Source: Thermomonas sp.
GTDB taxonomy: Bacteria; Pseudomonadota; Gammaproteobacteria; Xanthomonadales; Xanthomonadaceae
DNA length: 64,000 nucleotides
Direction: 5' to 3'
Assembly (NCBI GenBank): GCA_016720345.1
Contig: JADKKV010000001.1
Span: 423,433 to 487,432 of the forward strand
The notes under the pieces were generated by a model. That model ran no database searches. It was given only the letters and a program-made list of their open reading frames with translations, and had not been told where the DNA came from. Below are positions 1-8,829 of this stretch, piece by piece. The first letter of the stretch is position 1; every line of letters starts with the position of its first letter. Made by a program: the position numbers and the translations under genes.

Positions 1-97
1 CCAGGTCCGCGTTCGCGGCCGAACCGATCCGGAAGGCGCCCTGGTCGAGCAGCATCTGCGGCCGGTCGCCGGCCGGGAACACCAGTTTCATCATCAT
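1..97 (-). CDS. FHA-domain protein, N-terminal fragment
   Basis: The minus-strand reading frame runs off the left edge, so only about 32 residues are visible. They begin MMMKLVFPAG and reach a segment FRIGSAANADL that resembles the first strands of a forkhead-associated domain (FHA folds usually carry an IGR/IGS turn at this point). FHA domains bind phosphothreonine peptides, so a signalling or secretion-regulatory role is possible, but the rest is not in view. Three consecutive ATG codons (97, 94, 91) make the start ambiguous. An AGGAC Shine-Dalgarno-like sequence at 103-107 favours 97 or 94. The gene is divergent from the next one. Confidence 0.5.
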   Translation of the reverse strand, partial: MMMKLVFPAGDRPQMLLDQGAFRIGSAANADL

Positions 98-160
98 GCG
101 AAGTCCTGCTCCGTAGTCATGGTGCTTGCGATCGACGCCCGGCATCGCCACATTGGCGGC

Positions 161-499
161 ATGCCCACGTTGCTCATTCTAATGATCGTCGGTGTCGCGG
201 CGTTCTTCGCCTTCACCGCCGCGCGCGCCGCCGCCGAGCGTGCCGCCGAGATCGGCCGCGATGCCTGCCACGCGGCCGGCGTGCAATGGCTGGACCAGTC
301 GGTGCATGCGATCGGCATGCGCCTGCGCCGGCAGGACAGCGGCTGGCTCGGGGTCGAACGCAGCTTCCGCTTCGAATATTCCGAAGACGGGCACGACCGC
401 CACGTCGGCCGGGTCGTGCTGCTCGGGGAGAAGCTGGTCGGTTTCAGCGGGCCGAGCCGGGCCGCGCAGGCGGTGGTGCGCAGCTTCCCGTTGCAGTGA
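161..499 (+). CDS. DUF3301 family small membrane-anchored protein
   Basis: This 112-residue protein has one N-terminal hydrophobic helix (MPTLLILMIVGVAAFFAFTA) and a soluble part containing the DUF3301 hallmark pattern: an alanine/arginine-rich helix, then GVQWLDQSV, and RRQDSGWLGVERSFRFEYSEDG. The function of the family is unknown. It is normally a single-pass inner-membrane protein. An in-frame ATG at 119 would add 14 residues before the helix, but the ATG at 161 puts the helix at the N terminus as in the family. It converges on sspB across a 121-bp gap in which I see only GC-rich imperfect inverted sequence. Confidence 0.65.
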   Translation: MPTLLILMIVGVAAFFAFTAARAAAERAAEIGRDACHAAGVQWLDQSVHAIGMRLRRQDSGWLGVERSFRFEYSEDGHDRHVGRVVLLGEKLVGFSGPSRAAQAVVRSFPLQ

Positions 500-620
500 G
501 GCCGCGGCGCGCGCGGATGTGGACGAGGGTGCGCGCGGCCGTCGCATCCCGCTGGGCCGGGATCCGTGCCTGCGGTGGACCATCGGGGCCGCGGCTGCGC
601 CGCTGCGCAGGCCGCTGGCG

Positions 621-1064
621 TCACTTGACGATGCGCAGGTGGCCGCCGCGCCTGGGCGGCTCGCCCGGGCTGCCGGGACCGTCGTCGTCAGGCGCGCCGC
701 TATCCTCCACCGACGCGCTGACGGGTTCGGCCTGCAACTGCGCCTCGACACCACGCGGGTCCTCCGGCAATGCCATGCCGTGCCCGGTTTCGCGTGCGTA
801 GACCGCGATCACCGCCGGCAGCGGCACCAGCACCGATTGGCTGACGCCGCCGAAACGCGCGGAGAACCTGAGCGCATCGTTGTCCATGCGCAGGCCGCCG
901 ACCGCGCGTTCCGCGATGTTGAGCACGATGCGGCCGTCCTTCACCGCATGCGCGGGCACGCGCACGCCGGGTTGCCCGGCATCGACCAGCACGTGCGGGG
1001 TCATGCCGTTGTCGACGATCCACTCGTACAGCGCCCGCAACAGGTACGGGCGGTGGCTGCTCAT
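621..1064 (-). CDS. sspB: ClpXP specificity-enhancing factor SspB
   Basis: SspB is the adaptor that tethers ssrA-tagged proteins to ClpX for degradation after ribosome rescue. The 147-residue protein starts MSSHRPYLLRALYEWIVDNG, the characteristic first helix, followed by the beta-rich substrate-binding domain (VPAHAVKDGRIVLNIAERAV and RFSARFGGVSQSVLVPL). A disordered acidic/proline linker leads to the C-terminal GGHLRIVK tail, which matches the ClpX-binding motif of SspB proteins. An upstream ATG at 1085 would add seven residues. Neither start has a strong ribosome-binding site; 1064 matches the family start. It lies 51 bp downstream of sspA and is probably cotranscribed with it. Confidence 0.93.
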   Translation of the reverse strand: MSSHRPYLLRALYEWIVDNGMTPHVLVDAGQPGVRVPAHAVKDGRIVLNIAERAVGGLRMDNDALRFSARFGGVSQSVLVPLPAVIAVYARETGHGMALPEDPRGVEAQLQAEPVSASVEDSGAPDDDGPGSPGEPPRRGGHLRIVK

Positions 1065-1115
1065 GGGCGCGGCATCGTCGCCCATCTCAGCAACCCGTGA
1101 TCGGCGCGAGCCGGG

Positions 1116-1754
1116 TCATGCCGGCAGGTCGCGCAGGGTCTTTTCCTTCTCCGTGAGGCTGCGCACGAAGCCGGGATTGCGGAAGATCCGGTTGCCGTAG
1201 TCCTCGATCGCCTTGCCGTCCTTCGGCAACGGGATGTCGAGCGACGGCAGCCGCCAGATGATCGGTGCCATCGCGCAATCGGCCAGGCTCATCTCGTGGT
1301 TGAGGTAGAACTTGCTGGCCTTGAACACCGGCACCGCGGCGGTCAGCAGTTCCTTCAGGCGCTTGCGCCCGGCGTCCGCCTGCTGCTTGTTGCCGAGCTG
1401 GATCGCCTGCACGTGCGGCACCCATTCGTGTTCGATGCGCAGCATCGCCAGCCGCAGGCGCGCGCGCGAAAGCGGATCAACCGGCATCAGCGGCGGGTGC
1501 GGATAGCGTTCGTCCAGGTATTCGCCGACCACGCTGGCGGCGTACAGGACCAGGTCGCGCTCGACCAGGGTGGGGACGGAGTGGAACGGGTTGAGGTCGA
1601 TCAGGTCTTCCGGCGGGTTCTGCGGATCGACCGGGATCAGGTCGTAGGTGACGCCCTTGGCCGCCAGCACCAGGCGGACGCGGTGGCAGAGGACGTCGTC
1701 GACCGAGGAGAACAAGGTCAGGGCATTACGCATGCGCGGACTCACAGCCATCAT
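1116..1754 (-). CDS. sspA: Stringent starvation protein A
   Basis: SspA is a glutathione-S-transferase-fold protein that binds RNA polymerase and alters transcription during starvation; it lacks GST activity in characterised members. The 212-residue protein has the thioredoxin-like N-terminal domain (LTLFSSVDDVLCHRVRLVL, then NPFHSVPTLVERDLVLYAAS with the cis-Pro VPTL) and an all-helical C-terminal domain (MSLADCAMAPIIWRL). I chose the ATG pair at 1754/1751 because GGGGTGG lies at ribosome-binding distance. A longer frame reaches 1793 without homology. It follows petC by 105 bp, the arrangement petABC-sspAB seen in several gammaproteobacteria. Confidence 0.93.
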   Translation of the reverse strand: MMAVSPRMRNALTLFSSVDDVLCHRVRLVLAAKGVTYDLIPVDPQNPPEDLIDLNPFHSVPTLVERDLVLYAASVVGEYLDERYPHPPLMPVDPLSRARLRLAMLRIEHEWVPHVQAIQLGNKQQADAGRKRLKELLTAAVPVFKASKFYLNHEMSLADCAMAPIIWRLPSLDIPLPKDGKAIEDYGNRIFRNPGFVRSLTEKEKTLRDLPA

Positions 1755-1859
1755 CAGAACCACCCCCGCGGCCGGGCGATGCCGGCCAGACACGCGCCGC
1801 CCGCACGATGCGGACGGCCGCCAAGCGTCGTTCCCGGTGCTGCGCGCAACGCCGCGGCT

Positions 1860-2603
1860 TCAGTGAACGTCCCGCCAGTATTCCTTCTTCAGCAACCACG
1901 CCATCATCGTGAAGAACGCCAGGAACAGGATCACCCAGACGCCGAGGCCCTCGCGCTTGGTCGCCGCCGGCTCGCCGGCGTATTCCAGGAACGCGGTGAT
2001 GTCGCGCACGGTCTGGTCGAACGCCGCGGCATCCTGGGTGCCGGGCTGGCTGACGGTGAAGCCCTCCACCGGCATTTCGCCGGCCGCGGTCCGCTTGCCG
2101 TAGACCGGCTGCTGCAGGCCCTGCAGCTCCCACAGCGGATTCGGCATCGACGCGTTGGCGAACAGGGTGTTGTTCCAGCCGACCGGGCGCGACTCGTCCA
2201 GGTAGAAGGACTTCAGGTAGGTGAAGATCCAGTCGCTGCCGCGCACGCGCGCGATCACCGACAGGTCCGGCGGCGCCTTGCCGAACGCCGCGACCCCCAT
2301 TTCGGCGCTCATCGGCGAGATCACGTGGTCGCCGATCTTGCCGCCGGTGAAGTTCAGGCTGCCCTGCACTTCTTCCTCGCTGAGGCCGAGATCCTCGCCG
2401 ATGCGGGCATAGCGCACGTACTTCAGCGAGTGGCAGCCGGCGCAGTAGTTCATGTACAGCGCAGCGCCGCGCTGCAGCGAGGCCTTGTCGCCGACGTCGG
2501 TGCCGGCATGCTGGAGGTTGCCACCGCCGGCGGCGAACGCGCTGGCGGAGAGCAGCAGGCCGGCGGCGAAGACCGCGGCGCGGGAGACAAGGTTGTTAGT
2601 CAT
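1860..2603 (-). CDS. petC: Cytochrome c1 of the bc1 complex
   Basis: This is the membrane-anchored c-type haem subunit of ubiquinol:cytochrome c oxidoreductase. It accepts electrons from the Rieske centre and passes them to soluble cytochrome c in the periplasm. The 247-residue precursor has a signal peptide (RAAVFAAGLLLSASAFA), a covalent haem site CAGCH at residues 54-58, the APPDLS segment typical of cytochrome c1, and a C-terminal membrane anchor (VWVILFLAFFTMMAWLL) ending in positively charged residues. Its start overlaps the petB stop by 8 bp (2596-2603), which suggests translational coupling. Confidence 0.96.
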   Translation of the reverse strand: MTNNLVSRAAVFAAGLLLSASAFAAGGGNLQHAGTDVGDKASLQRGAALYMNYCAGCHSLKYVRYARIGEDLGLSEEEVQGSLNFTGGKIGDHVISPMSAEMGVAAFGKAPPDLSVIARVRGSDWIFTYLKSFYLDESRPVGWNNTLFANASMPNPLWELQGLQQPVYGKRTAAGEMPVEGFTVSQPGTQDAAAFDQTVRDITAFLEYAGEPAATKREGLGVWVILFLAFFTMMAWLLKKEYWRDVH

Positions 2604-3867
2604 GCATCGTCACCCGTTCCGGAACCGGCTTGGTCCTGTCGAGCTTGGTCCACACCGGCATGCTGATGAAGAAGGCGAAGTAAAGGAAGGTCAGCACCCG
2701 GCCGATGATGGCCTCGGTCGGGTCGGTGCCGGGGCCGGCGCCGATCTTGGCCAGCCACAGGAAGCTGACCACGAACATCATCAGCATCGCCCAGCTGAGC
2801 ACGCCGCGGTAGCGGTAGGACTTGACCTGCGAACGGTCCAGCCACGGCAGCAGGAACAGCATCACGATCGCGCCGAACATCACCAGCACGCCCCACAGCT
2901 TGATCCCGAAGAACGACGGCACCACCCGCAACATCGCGTAGTACGGGGTGAAGTACCACACCGGCTTGATGTGCGCGGGGGTCACCAGCGGGTTGGCCTC
3001 GGTGAAGTTGTCGTGCTCGAGGAACCAGCCGCCGAACGCGGGGGCGAAGAAGATGATGAACGCGGCCAGGATCAGGAAGAAGCCGACGTAGAACGTGTCC
3101 TTCACCGTGTAGTAAGGATGGAACGGGATGCCGTCGGCCGGTGCGTTCGGCGACCAGCGGTTGCCCTTCGGCCCCTTCTTGATCTCCACGCCGTCCGGGT
3201 TGTTGGAGCCGACCTCGTGCAGCGCGAAGATGTGCAGCACCACCAGCAGCAGCAGCACCAGCGGCAGCGCGATCACGTGCAGCGCGAAGAAGCGGTTGAG
3301 GGTGGCGTCGCCGGGGTTGTAGTCGCCCATGATCCATTCGGTCAGGCCAACCCCGATCACCGGGATCGCGCCGAACAGCGAGATGATCACCTTCGCGCCC
3401 CAGTAGGACATCTGGCCCCACGGCAGCACGTAGCCGAGGAACGCCTCGGCCATCAGCACCAGGTAGATGACCATGCCGAGCAGCCACACCAGTTCGCGCG
3501 GCTTCTTGTAGGAGCCGTACATCATCCCGCGGAACATGTGCAGGTAGACGACGACGAAGAACAGCGAGGCGCCGGTGCTGTGCATGTAGCGGATCAGCCA
3601 GCCCCACTCGACGTCGCGCATGATGTATTCGACCGAGGCGAACGCTTCCGCCGCGCTCGGCTTGAAGTGCATGGTCAGGAAGATCCCGGTGAGGATCTGG
3701 TTGACCAGCACCACGATCGACAGCACCCCGAAGATGTACCAGATGTTGAAGTTCTTCGGCGCGTAGTACTCGCTCATGTGCTTGCGGTACGCCGGCATCA
3801 TGCCGGGCGCGCGCTCGTTGACCCAGTTCCAGACGGTGTCGACGCTGCGGTTGATGATGTTCGCCAT
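2596..3867 (-). CDS. petB: Cytochrome b of the bc1 complex
   Basis: This 423-residue polytopic subunit carries the two b haems and both quinol/quinone sites of complex III. The haem-ligating histidines are visible in YMHSTGASLFFVVVYLHMF and in the fourth-helix segment HVIALPLVLLLLVVLHIF, and the N-terminal and C-terminal cytochrome b domains are complete. The Qo-site tetrapeptide, PEWY in mitochondria and alphaproteobacteria, reads PVWY near residue 300 (HIKPVWYFTPYY). It lies 3 bp downstream of petA and overlaps petC. The order petA-petB-petC is standard. Confidence 0.97.
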   Translation of the reverse strand: MANIINRSVDTVWNWVNERAPGMMPAYRKHMSEYYAPKNFNIWYIFGVLSIVVLVNQILTGIFLTMHFKPSAAEAFASVEYIMRDVEWGWLIRYMHSTGASLFFVVVYLHMFRGMMYGSYKKPRELVWLLGMVIYLVLMAEAFLGYVLPWGQMSYWGAKVIISLFGAIPVIGVGLTEWIMGDYNPGDATLNRFFALHVIALPLVLLLLVVLHIFALHEVGSNNPDGVEIKKGPKGNRWSPNAPADGIPFHPYYTVKDTFYVGFFLILAAFIIFFAPAFGGWFLEHDNFTEANPLVTPAHIKPVWYFTPYYAMLRVVPSFFGIKLWGVLVMFGAIVMLFLLPWLDRSQVKSYRYRGVLSWAMLMMFVVSFLWLAKIGAGPGTDPTEAIIGRVLTFLYFAFFISMPVWTKLDRTKPVPERVTMHD

Positions 3868-3870
3868 GGC

Positions 3871-4467
3871 TTATGCCGCCCCCTGGCCGTCGATGCCGAT
3901 CACGACCACGCTGTCGCTCTCGAAGTGGTACGGCGGCACCGGCAGGTTCAACGGCGCCGGCTGCGACTTGTACACGCGCCCGGCCAGGTCGTAGCGCGAC
4001 TTGTGGCAGGGGCAGAAGTAGCCGCCCTTCCAGTCCGGGTCGAACGGCTCGGGCTTGACCTCGGGCAGGAATTCCGGGGCGCACCCGAGGTGGGTGCACA
4101 CGCCGACCAGCACCGAGATGTCGGGCTTGATCGAGCGGGTCGGGTTCTGCGCGTACTTCGGCTGCTCGGAGGCACCCGACTGCGGGTCCGCGACCAGCGC
4201 GTCCATGCCCCCCAGGATCTCGAGCATCGCCTTGGAGCGGCGGGCGATGAAGATCGGCTGGCCGCGCCAGTTGATCACCATCTGCGCACCCTCGGCGAGC
4301 GCGCCGATGTCCTGGGTCACCGGCGCACCGGCGAAACGGGCCCGCGCACTGGGGCTCCAGGACTTGATGAAAGGCACCGCGGCGAACCCGGCTCCCACCG
4401 CACCGACCACTGCCGTGGTCGCGGTGAGGAACCTGCGCCGGCCGGTGTTGACCTCTTCGTTGGCCAT
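3871..4467 (-). CDS. petA: Ubiquinol-cytochrome c reductase Rieske iron-sulfur subunit
   Basis: This 198-residue protein holds the high-potential 2Fe-2S cluster that takes the first electron from quinol. Cluster ligands are seen in CTHLGC (Cys124, His126, plus disulfide Cys129) and CPCH (Cys152, disulfide Cys154, His155). The N terminus has a twin-arginine signal (TGRRRFL at about 9-14) followed by a hydrophobic anchor, so export by Tat is expected. The ATG at 4467 has a GGAG ribosome-binding site at the right distance. An upstream in-frame ATG at 4494 would displace the Tat motif. It is the first gene of petABC. Confidence 0.97.
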   Translation of the reverse strand: MANEEVNTGRRRFLTATTAVVGAVGAGFAAVPFIKSWSPSARARFAGAPVTQDIGALAEGAQMVINWRGQPIFIARRSKAMLEILGGMDALVADPQSGASEQPKYAQNPTRSIKPDISVLVGVCTHLGCAPEFLPEVKPEPFDPDWKGGYFCPCHKSRYDLAGRVYKSQPAPLNLPVPPYHFESDSVVVIGIDGQGAA

Positions 4468-4500
4468 CCCGCACTCCGAAAAAAATCCAAACAACGGTTG

Positions 4501-4537
4501 CGCAGGCTCGCCTGGCGCTTGCGCGCGCCAGCCTGCG
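4501..4537 (-). terminator. Hairpin between the transglycosylase gene and petA
   Basis: An inverted repeat with outer arms CGCAGGCT/AGCCTGCG and an inner GGCGC/GCGCC stem lies 30 bp downstream of the transglycosylase stop codon on the minus strand. It is followed on that strand by a T-rich stretch including seven consecutive T at about 4481-4488, some 12 nt beyond the stem. It could be a weak intrinsic terminator or attenuator in front of petABC. The spacing between stem and T-run is longer than in classical terminators. Confidence 0.45.
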
Positions 4538-4566
4538 GCAAAAGACGGGGAAGTGTAACGGAACGC

Positions 4567-5526
4567 TTAACGAGCCGACAATCCGCCGGCGGAGGCGGCC
4601 GCAACCGGACCCAGGGCGCTGCGGTAGCGGTCGGCCAGGATCGCGACCCGCTCCACGTAATGGCGGGTCTCCTTGTACGGGGGGACGCCGTTGTACTTGT
4701 CCACCGCGCCCTCGCCGGCGTTGTAGCCGGCCGCGGCCAGGGTCAGGTTGCCGTTGAAGCGCTTGAGCAGCCAGGCCAGGTACTGGACCCCGCCACCGAT
4801 GTTCTGGCGGGCATCGAATGCATCGGTCACCCCGAACCGGCGGGCGGTGGCGGGCATCAGCTGCATCAGCCCCTGCGCCCCGACCCGCGACAACGCCCGC
4901 GGATTGAACGCCGACTCGGCGTGGATGATGGCGCGGACGATCGCCTCCTCGACCCCGTGCTGGCGCGCGGCGTTGCGGATCTCGTCGTTGAAGGCGGCGG
5001 TGTTCAGGCGCAGGCTGCGGAAGTCGACACCGGGCTTGGCGCCGCAGGCGAAGCAGGTTTCCATGTAGCTGTAGCGGATGGTCCGCATCGACGCCACGGA
5101 AACGCCTTTCGGGCGCACGCTGGTGTAATGGCGCACGCCGTCCTTGCCGACGTAGGCGTAGACCTGGCCGCGGATCAGCCGCGGGGCGCTTGGGCTCGGC
5201 GTGGCAGCGGCAAGGCTGGCCGCCACCGGTGAGCCGGAAACGGTTGCGGGCGGGACTGCCCCACCCATCGCCGCCTTGCGCGAGGCGTCCGCCGGCTGCA
5301 CCTCTTTCGCCGCCAGCGCCGGTACGGGCGCCGGTGCCGGCCGCGCCTTGGGCTTCACTGCCCGTTGCGATTTGTAGCTGCCGACCAGCTTGCAGTTGCC
5401 GCCGGCAACCCGCTTGTTGGAATAGGAGGTGATGCCGTCGCCGGCGTCGCAGCGGTACACGTTGCCGGCCGCGGCCGGCATCGCCAGCACGGACATCAAC
5501 ATCAGGAATGCGGCGGCGGCCCTCAT
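4567..5526 (-). CDS. Periplasmic lytic transglycosylase (SLT domain, DUF4124 N-terminal region)
   Basis: This 319-residue exported murein hydrolase is expected to cleave the MurNAc-GlcNAc bond with 1,6-anhydro formation. A signal peptide (residues 1-20, ending AMPAAAG) precedes a small cysteine-containing DUF4124-like segment ([17 protein letters not shown]). A proline/alanine linker follows, then a C-terminal SLT domain with the catalytic glutamate in [10 protein letters not shown], the [10 protein letters not shown] motif and the [12 protein letters not shown] motif. A GGGGAGA sequence precedes the start. It is divergent from miaB and upstream of petABC on the same strand, separated by the hairpin at 4501-4537. 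Confidence 0.9.
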   Translation of the reverse strand: MRAAAAFLMLMSVLAMPAAAGNVYRCDAGDGITSYSNKRVAGGNCKLVGSYKSQRAVKPKARPAPAPVPALAAKEVQPADASRKAAMGGAVPPATVSGSPVAASLAAATPSPSAPRLIRGQVYAYVGKDGVRHYTSVRPKGVSVASMRTIRYSYMETCFACGAKPGVDFRSLRLNTAAFNDEIRNAARQHGVEEAIVRAIIHAESAFNPRALSRVGAQGLMQLMPATARRFGVTDAFDARQNIGGGVQYLAWLLKRFNGNLTLAAAGYNAGEGAVDKYNGVPPYKETRHYVERVAILADRYRSALGPVAAASAGGLSAR

Positions 5527-5658
5527 CGCCGGCAGTCTCCCCTCTTCACCGGGTCATTACAAGTCATTGATTGTGAACGCAGGACGCCCCGTGGATGGGC
5601 CATCGCCGCTAGACTGCACGACCGGCCCGGATTACCCGCCGCGCCCCGGAGAGAGAGC

Positions 5659-7038
5659 ATGAGCGCCGAAACAACCGAAGCCGCGCCCGCCACCGGCGCC
5701 CGCGGCAAGCTGTACATCCAGACCCACGGCTGCCAGATGAACGAGTACGACTCGGCGAAGATGGCCGACGTCCTGGCCGCCGCGGACGGCATGGAACTGA
5801 CCACGATCGCCGAAGAAGCCGACGTTATCCTGGTCAATACCTGCTCGATTCGCGAAAAAGCCCAGGAAAAGGTGTTCAGCCAGCTGGGCCGCTGGAAATC
5901 GCTGAAGAAGGACGGACGTCCGGTGCTGATCGGGGTCGGCGGCTGCGTGGCCTCGCAGGAGGGCGCCGCCATCGTCAAGCGCGCGCCCTACGTGGACCTG
6001 GTGTTTGGCCCGCAGACCCTGCACCGGCTTCCGGAACTGATCCGCGACCGCCGCGCCTCCGGGCTGCCGCAGGTCGACATCAGCTTCCCCGAAATCGAGA
6101 AGTTCGACCGCCTGCCGGAGCCGCGCGCAGACGGTCCGAGCGCGTTCGTCTCGATCATGGAGGGTTGCAGCAAGTACTGCAGTTTCTGCGTGGTCCCCTA
6201 CACCCGCGGCGAGGAAGTCAGCCGCCCGTTCGAGGACGTGCTGGTCGAAGTGGCGCAACTGGCCGCGCAGGGCGTGCGCGAGGTCAACCTGCTCGGCCAG
6301 AACGTGAACGCCTATCGCGGGCCGTATGGCGAAGGCGAATTCGCGGACCTCGGCCTGCTGATCCGCGCGATCGCCGAGATCGAGGGCATCGGCCGGATCC
6401 GGTTCACCACCTCGCACCCGCTGGAGTTCTCGGACGCGCTGGTGGAGGCCTACCGCGACGTACCGAAGCTGGCCAACTACCTGCACCTGCCGGTGCAGTC
6501 CGGCAGCGACCGCATCCTGGCCGCGATGAAGCGCGGCTACACCGCGCTGGAGTTCAAGCAGAAGATCCGCAAGCTGCGCGCGGTGCGGCCGGACATCGCG
6601 ATTTCCTCGGATTTCATCGTCGGCTTCCCGGGCGAGTCCGAGGCGGATTTCGACAAGACCATGAAGCTGATCGAAGACGTCGGCTTCGACCAGAGCTTCA
6701 GCTTCATCTACTCGCGCCGCCCAGGGACCCCGGCCGCGGACCTCGAGGACAATGTCGCCGATGCCGACAAGCATGCGCGGCTGACGCGCCTGCAGGCGCA
6801 CATCAACGGCCACAGCCTTGCGCTCTCCAGGGCGATGGTCGGCAGCATCCAGCAGGTGCTGGTCACCGGCGTTTCCCGCAGGGACGCGAACGAACTCACC
6901 GGCAAGACCGAGAACATGCGCCAGCTGAACTTCGCGGGCGATCCGCGCCTGATCGGCCAGTTCGTCCCGGTGGTGGTCACCGAGGCGTTGCCGAACTCGC
7001 TGCGCGGGCGGCTGGCCGGCGGGGCGACCGCGGGCTGA
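5659..7038 (+). CDS. miaB: tRNA-2-methylthio-N6-dimethylallyladenosine synthase MiaB
   Basis: MiaB is a radical-SAM enzyme that adds a methylthio group to i6A37 of tRNAs reading UNN codons. The 459-residue protein has the N-terminal UPF0004 domain with cluster cysteines in [20 protein letters not shown] and GVGGCVASQ. The central radical-SAM domain carries [16 protein letters not shown] (the CxxxCxxC motif), and a TRAM domain lies at the C terminus. The ATG at 5659 has a strong GGAGAG ribosome-binding site; the frame remains open further upstream without homology. In enterobacteria miaB is followed directly by phoH (ybeZ); here a minus-strand amidohydrolase lies between them. Confidence 0.97.
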   Translation: MSAETTEAAPATGARGKLYIQTHGCQMNEYDSAKMADVLAAADGMELTTIAEEADVILVNTCSIREKAQEKVFSQLGRWKSLKKDGRPVLIGVGGCVASQEGAAIVKRAPYVDLVFGPQTLHRLPELIRDRRASGLPQVDISFPEIEKFDRLPEPRADGPSAFVSIMEGCSKYCSFCVVPYTRGEEVSRPFEDVLVEVAQLAAQGVREVNLLGQNVNAYRGPYGEGEFADLGLLIRAIAEIEGIGRIRFTTSHPLEFSDALVEAYRDVPKLANYLHLPVQSGSDRILAAMKRGYTALEFKQKIRKLRAVRPDIAISSDFIVGFPGESEADFDKTMKLIEDVGFDQSFSFIYSRRPGTPAADLEDNVADADKHARLTRLQAHINGHSLALSRAMVGSIQQVLVTGVSRRDANELTGKTENMRQLNFAGDPRLIGQFVPVVVTEALPNSLRGRLAGGATAG

Positions 7039-7053
7039 CCGCCGCCCACCTGC

Positions 7054-8727
7054 TCAACGCCCGGAGGCGGCCTCGAACACCGGCTTGCCGTCGACGTAGG
7101 TAGCCAGCACCGCGATCTCCTTCAGCCGCGCCTCCGGCGATGCCAGCGGATCCGCCGCCAGCACCACGAAATCGGCGCGCTTGCCGGCGACCAGGCTGCC
7201 CACCTCGGCTTCGGCGAAGCCGGCGTGGGCGGCATCCAGGGTGAACCCGCGCAGCGCCTCGAACGCGGTCAGCTTTTCGCCGGGGAACCAGCCGCCCACC
7301 GGCTTGCCCTCGCCATCGGCGCGGGTGGTCGCGGCCTGCAGGCCCAGCCGCGGGTCGACCCGCTCCACCGGGAAATCCGACCCCAGCGCGAGCCGTGCAC
7401 CGCTGTCGCGCAGTTGCCGCCAGGCGTAGGCGCCGGCGATGCGCTGCGCGCCGACCCGGTCCTCCGCCCACGGCATGTCGCTGGTGGCGTGGGTGGGCTG
7501 CATCGAGGCGATCACCCGCAACCCCGCGAGCCGCGGCAGGTCCTGCGCGGACAGGATCTGCGCGTGCTCGATGCGCCAGCGATGGTCGCTGGCCGCATCC
7601 GTGCCCAGCGCCGTGGCGTACGCGTCCAGCGCCTCGCGGTTGCCGCGGTCGCCGATCGCGTGGGTCGCCACCTGCACGCCGCAGCGCTTGGCCTTGGCGG
7701 TGGCCGCCGCCAGTTGCGCCGGCGACATGACCATCAGGCCACGGTTGCCGTGGTCGTCGCTGTAGTCCTCCAGCATCGCCGCGCCACGGCTGCCGAGCGC
7801 GCCGTCCGCGTACAGCTTCACCGCGCGCATCTGCAGCCGGCCCGACGGATGCCGGTACAGCCCGTTGCGGCATAGCGACTCCAGCGCCGCGCTGTCGCCG
7901 TCGGCCATCGCGCTGATCCGCAGCGGCATCCGCCCGCGATCGGCCAGGCGCTGGTAGCGGCCCAGCTCGGCCAGGGTGATGCCGGCATCGTGGACGCCGG
8001 TCAGGCCCTGCTCGGCGGCCGCACGCATCGCGATCTCGAGCGCGTGCTCGGCGGTCGCCTCCGACATCGCCGGGCGCGCCTGTTCGACCAGCAACATCGC
8101 GTTGTCGATGAACAGGCCGGTCGGCTTGCCGGCGGCATCGCGGTCGATGCGCCCGCCATCCGGCTGCCAGTCGCCGGACAGGTCGCGGCGCACCGCGCGG
8201 ATCGCCGCGCTGTTCGCCCAACCCGCATGGCCATCCACCCGCGACAGCCACACCGGCCGATCGGGGAACGCGGCATCCAGGTCTGCGGCATTCGGGAAGC
8301 GTTGTTGCGGCCAGTCGTTCTGGTCCCAGCCACCGCCGACCAGCCACTCGCCGGGCTTGAGGGTCTGCTCGTGCACGCGCAGGCGCTGCAGGATCCCGGC
8401 CTTGTCGCGGGTGCCGACCAGGTCCGCGCTGAGCATCGCCAGCCCCAGCCCGCCGATGTGCGCATGCGCATCGATCAGCCCCGGCACCACCGTCGCGTTG
8501 CCCACGTCCACGCGCCGCGCCCGCGGGTACTGCTTCGCCAGGGCATCGGCCTGGCCGACCGCGAGGATCCGGCCATCGGCGCCGTACGCCATCGCCGTTG
8601 CCATCGGCCGCGCGGTATCCATCGTGTGGATGCGCGACGCGGTCACCAGGGTCACGCCGTCCTGCGCGGCCGGCGACCCCGCCGCCGCCAGCAAAATCGC
8701 CGACACCACCCATGCAAGCTTGCGCAT
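7054..8727 (-). CDS. Exported amidohydrolase (YtcJ-like, amidohydrolase_3 family)
   Basis: This 557-residue metal-dependent hydrolase has a cleavable signal peptide (MRKLAWVVSAILLAAAGSPA), so it probably acts in the periplasm. Metal-site motifs are present: PGLIDAHAHIGG (HxH), KLYADGALGSRGA, HAIGDRGNREALD and LGSDFPVERVDPR with the catalytic aspartate. Family members hydrolyse amide or imide bonds of varied substrates, which sequence alone does not reveal. A much longer open frame continues upstream, but the ATG at 8727 is the only one that starts a signal peptide. It sits on the opposite strand between miaB and phoH and is divergent from phoH. Confidence 0.88.
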   Translation of the reverse strand: MRKLAWVVSAILLAAAGSPAAQDGVTLVTASRIHTMDTARPMATAMAYGADGRILAVGQADALAKQYPRARRVDVGNATVVPGLIDAHAHIGGLGLAMLSADLVGTRDKAGILQRLRVHEQTLKPGEWLVGGGWDQNDWPQQRFPNAADLDAAFPDRPVWLSRVDGHAGWANSAAIRAVRRDLSGDWQPDGGRIDRDAAGKPTGLFIDNAMLLVEQARPAMSEATAEHALEIAMRAAAEQGLTGVHDAGITLAELGRYQRLADRGRMPLRISAMADGDSAALESLCRNGLYRHPSGRLQMRAVKLYADGALGSRGAAMLEDYSDDHGNRGLMVMSPAQLAAATAKAKRCGVQVATHAIGDRGNREALDAYATALGTDAASDHRWRIEHAQILSAQDLPRLAGLRVIASMQPTHATSDMPWAEDRVGAQRIAGAYAWRQLRDSGARLALGSDFPVERVDPRLGLQAATTRADGEGKPVGGWFPGEKLTAFEALRGFTLDAAHAGFAEAEVGSLVAGKRADFVVLAADPLASPEARLKEIAVLATYVDGKPVFEAASGR

Positions 8728-8829
8728 CCCGGATCCCCTCGCGTCGCGGAACCCGGACATTGGCGCAAGCCGTGGCGAGAGGCAAGCCGCGAATGGCATG
8801 CCCCCGGACGGCGCGCTACCCTTCCCGGC

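Noticed and set aside
2452..5232. Open frame of more than 900 codons on the plus strand across petABC
   Set aside because: It runs antisense to petC, petB and petA and the transglycosylase, is rich in Arg/His/Gln/Val as expected from the mirrored codons of GC-rich genes, and has no domain signature.
7990..8829. Upstream extension of the ybeZ reading frame
   Set aside because: It is antisense to the amidohydrolase and shows no PhoH homology; the family N terminus begins at 8830.
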